From positions 1 to 5,259 of the forward strand of contig JASLHP010000103.1 of NCBI GenBank assembly GCA_030149625.1: a stretch of DNA of 5,259 nucleotides. Reading direction: 5' to 3'. The stretch is from Solirubrobacteraceae bacterium. GTDB taxonomy: Bacteria; Actinomycetota; Thermoleophilia; Solirubrobacterales; Solirubrobacteraceae. The notes under the pieces were generated by a model. That model did no database searches, was not told where the DNA came from, and was given only the letters and a program-made list of their open reading frames with translations. Numbering within the stretch: position 1 is the stretch's first letter; each line of letters begins with the position of its first letter. The position numbers and the translations under genes were made by a program. Positions 4,646-5,259 of the stretch are shown piece by piece.

Positions 4646-5259
4646 TCAGTCCTCGGAGACGCGTCCCTCGCGTGGCACGAGGCGTCGCTCGCGGATGCGC
4701 ACGGCCTCGATGCGGTTGTCGCGCACCGACTCCACCCGGATCGAGAAACCGTTCGCGGCGACTGTGTCGCCGCGCTTCGGCAGGCGACCGAGCTCGGCGA
4801 ACACGAGTCCGCCGATCGAGTTGTAGGCATCGCTGTCGACCGGCAGGTGCAGACCGTAGTCGGCCAGATCAGTGATCGCCACGTGCCCGCGCACGAACCA
4901 ATCGCCATCTGCCAGTCGCCGAATCTCCCCCGCCGCCGGGTCGGTCTCGTCGGCGATCTCACCGACGACCTCCTCGATTATGTCCTCGACGCTGACCACG
5001 CCCACGACCCTGCCGTACTCGTCGACCACTACCGCGAGCGACGTTCGCTGGCGCTGCAAGTCGGCGAGCAGGTCGTCCAAGGGCTTCGTCTCCGGCACGA
5101 TCAGCGCGTCGTGCACGACCGGCTCGAGCGGCGTGCTCGGCCCCTCCTCCATCAGCTGGCGGACCAGCTCGGAGACGTGCACGAGGCCGCGGATCCGGTC
5201 GCGATCTTCCTCCTCGGTGACGAGCAGGCGCGTGTGCCCGCTGGAGACGCAGAGCTTCA
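4646..5259 (-). CDS. CorC/HlyC family CBS-domain protein, C-terminal part (5' end beyond window)
   Basis: About 203 residues are visible. The frame is open to the window edge, so the N-terminus lies beyond 5259. The GTG at 5180-5182 is not a credible start because family sequence continues upstream of it (SGHTRLLVTEEEDRDRIRGL), matching the HTR-P-V...D-I-G-x-VHV motif of the first CBS repeat. The second CBS repeat follows, with TSLAVVVDEYGRVVGVVS and EDIIEEVVGEI. The last 75 or so residues form a CorC_HlyC transporter-associated domain (GDWFVRGHVAITDL, YNSIGGLVFAELGRLPKRGD, FSIRVESVRDNRI). Members usually carry an N-terminal DUF21/CNNM membrane domain, presumably encoded outside the window. 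CBS pairs of this family bind adenine nucleotides and regulate Mg2+ or related ion transport. Old 'hemolysin' labels are historical. It is convergent with the dehydrogenase gene and shows no functional link to it. Confidence 0.92.
   Translation of the reverse strand, partial: KLCVSSGHTRLLVTEEEDRDRIRGLVHVSELVRQLMEEGPSTPLEPVVHDALIVPETKPLDDLLADLQRQRTSLAVVVDEYGRVVGVVSVEDIIEEVVGEIADETDPAAGEIRRLADGDWFVRGHVAITDLADYGLHLPVDSDAYNSIGGLVFAELGRLPKRGDTVAANGFSIRVESVRDNRIEAVRIRERRLVPREGRVSED

Noticed and set aside
4467..4826. A + strand frame of 119 codons at the end of the window
   Set aside because: It runs antisense into the CBS protein and has no recognisable motif or good ribosome binding site.
4646..5182. 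A complete CBS protein starting at GTG 5182
   Set aside because: The same frame continues upstream with the conserved HTR...I.GLVHV motif to the window edge, so the gene is truncated by the window rather than starting there.
1..5259. A defence island, mobile element, CRISPR array or biosynthetic cluster
   Set aside because: No transposase, integrase, nuclease, repeat-spacer array, tRNA or toxin-antitoxin pair is visible. The confident genes are ordinary metabolic, wall and transport-associated genes.

Overview
The window is GC-rich with strongly G/C-biased third codon positions. It carries a divergent thiolase / 3-hydroxyacyl-CoA dehydrogenase pair, a secreted peptidoglycan-binding protein and a CorC/HlyC-type CBS protein. 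This suggests a high-GC actinobacterium, perhaps of the Solirubrobacterales/Thermoleophilia type; that placement is inference from gene style, not from a marker gene. No RNA gene, insertion sequence, CRISPR array or obvious accessory system is visible.

Layout. (1) 1-66: a short leader with two mutually exclusive hairpins. (2) 67-1671 (+): an exported protein with an Ig-like N-terminal region, a (beta/alpha)8-like glycoside-hydrolase-type domain and a C-terminal peptidoglycan-binding domain, probably acting on or attached to the cell wall. (3) 1672-2236: a gap holding two small, weakly supported, overlapping reading frames (1738-1914 and 1878-2177), a perfect GC hairpin at 2081-2100, and a long imperfect inverted repeat (2137-2243) that runs through the stop codon of the next gene. 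(4) 2237-3409 (-): a complete thiolase with all catalytic residues. (5) 3410-3569: a divergent promoter region with a TetR-operator-like dyad at 3516-3529 and a good -10 for the thiolase. (6) 3570-4364 (+): a compact 3-hydroxyacyl-CoA dehydrogenase whose nucleotide-binding motifs look NADP-like. (7) 4365-4645: a convergent gap with an AT-richer patch containing three adjacent dyads and a possible pseudoknot. (8) 4646-5259 (-): the C-terminal part of a CBS-pair/CorC_HlyC protein, cut by the window edge.

The two central genes fit together. The dehydrogenase interconverts 3-hydroxyacyl-CoA and 3-ketoacyl-CoA, and the thiolase cleaves (or forms) the 3-ketoacyl-CoA. They are transcribed divergently from about 160 bp that contains one palindromic operator candidate, so they are probably co-regulated, plausibly by a fatty-acid- or acyl-CoA-responsive TetR-family repressor encoded elsewhere. 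The flanking genes seem functionally unrelated. I see no convincing wholly new system. The most unusual items are the long inverted repeat at the thiolase 3' end, the NADP-like dehydrogenase, the shared operator, and the dyad cluster in the second convergent gap.
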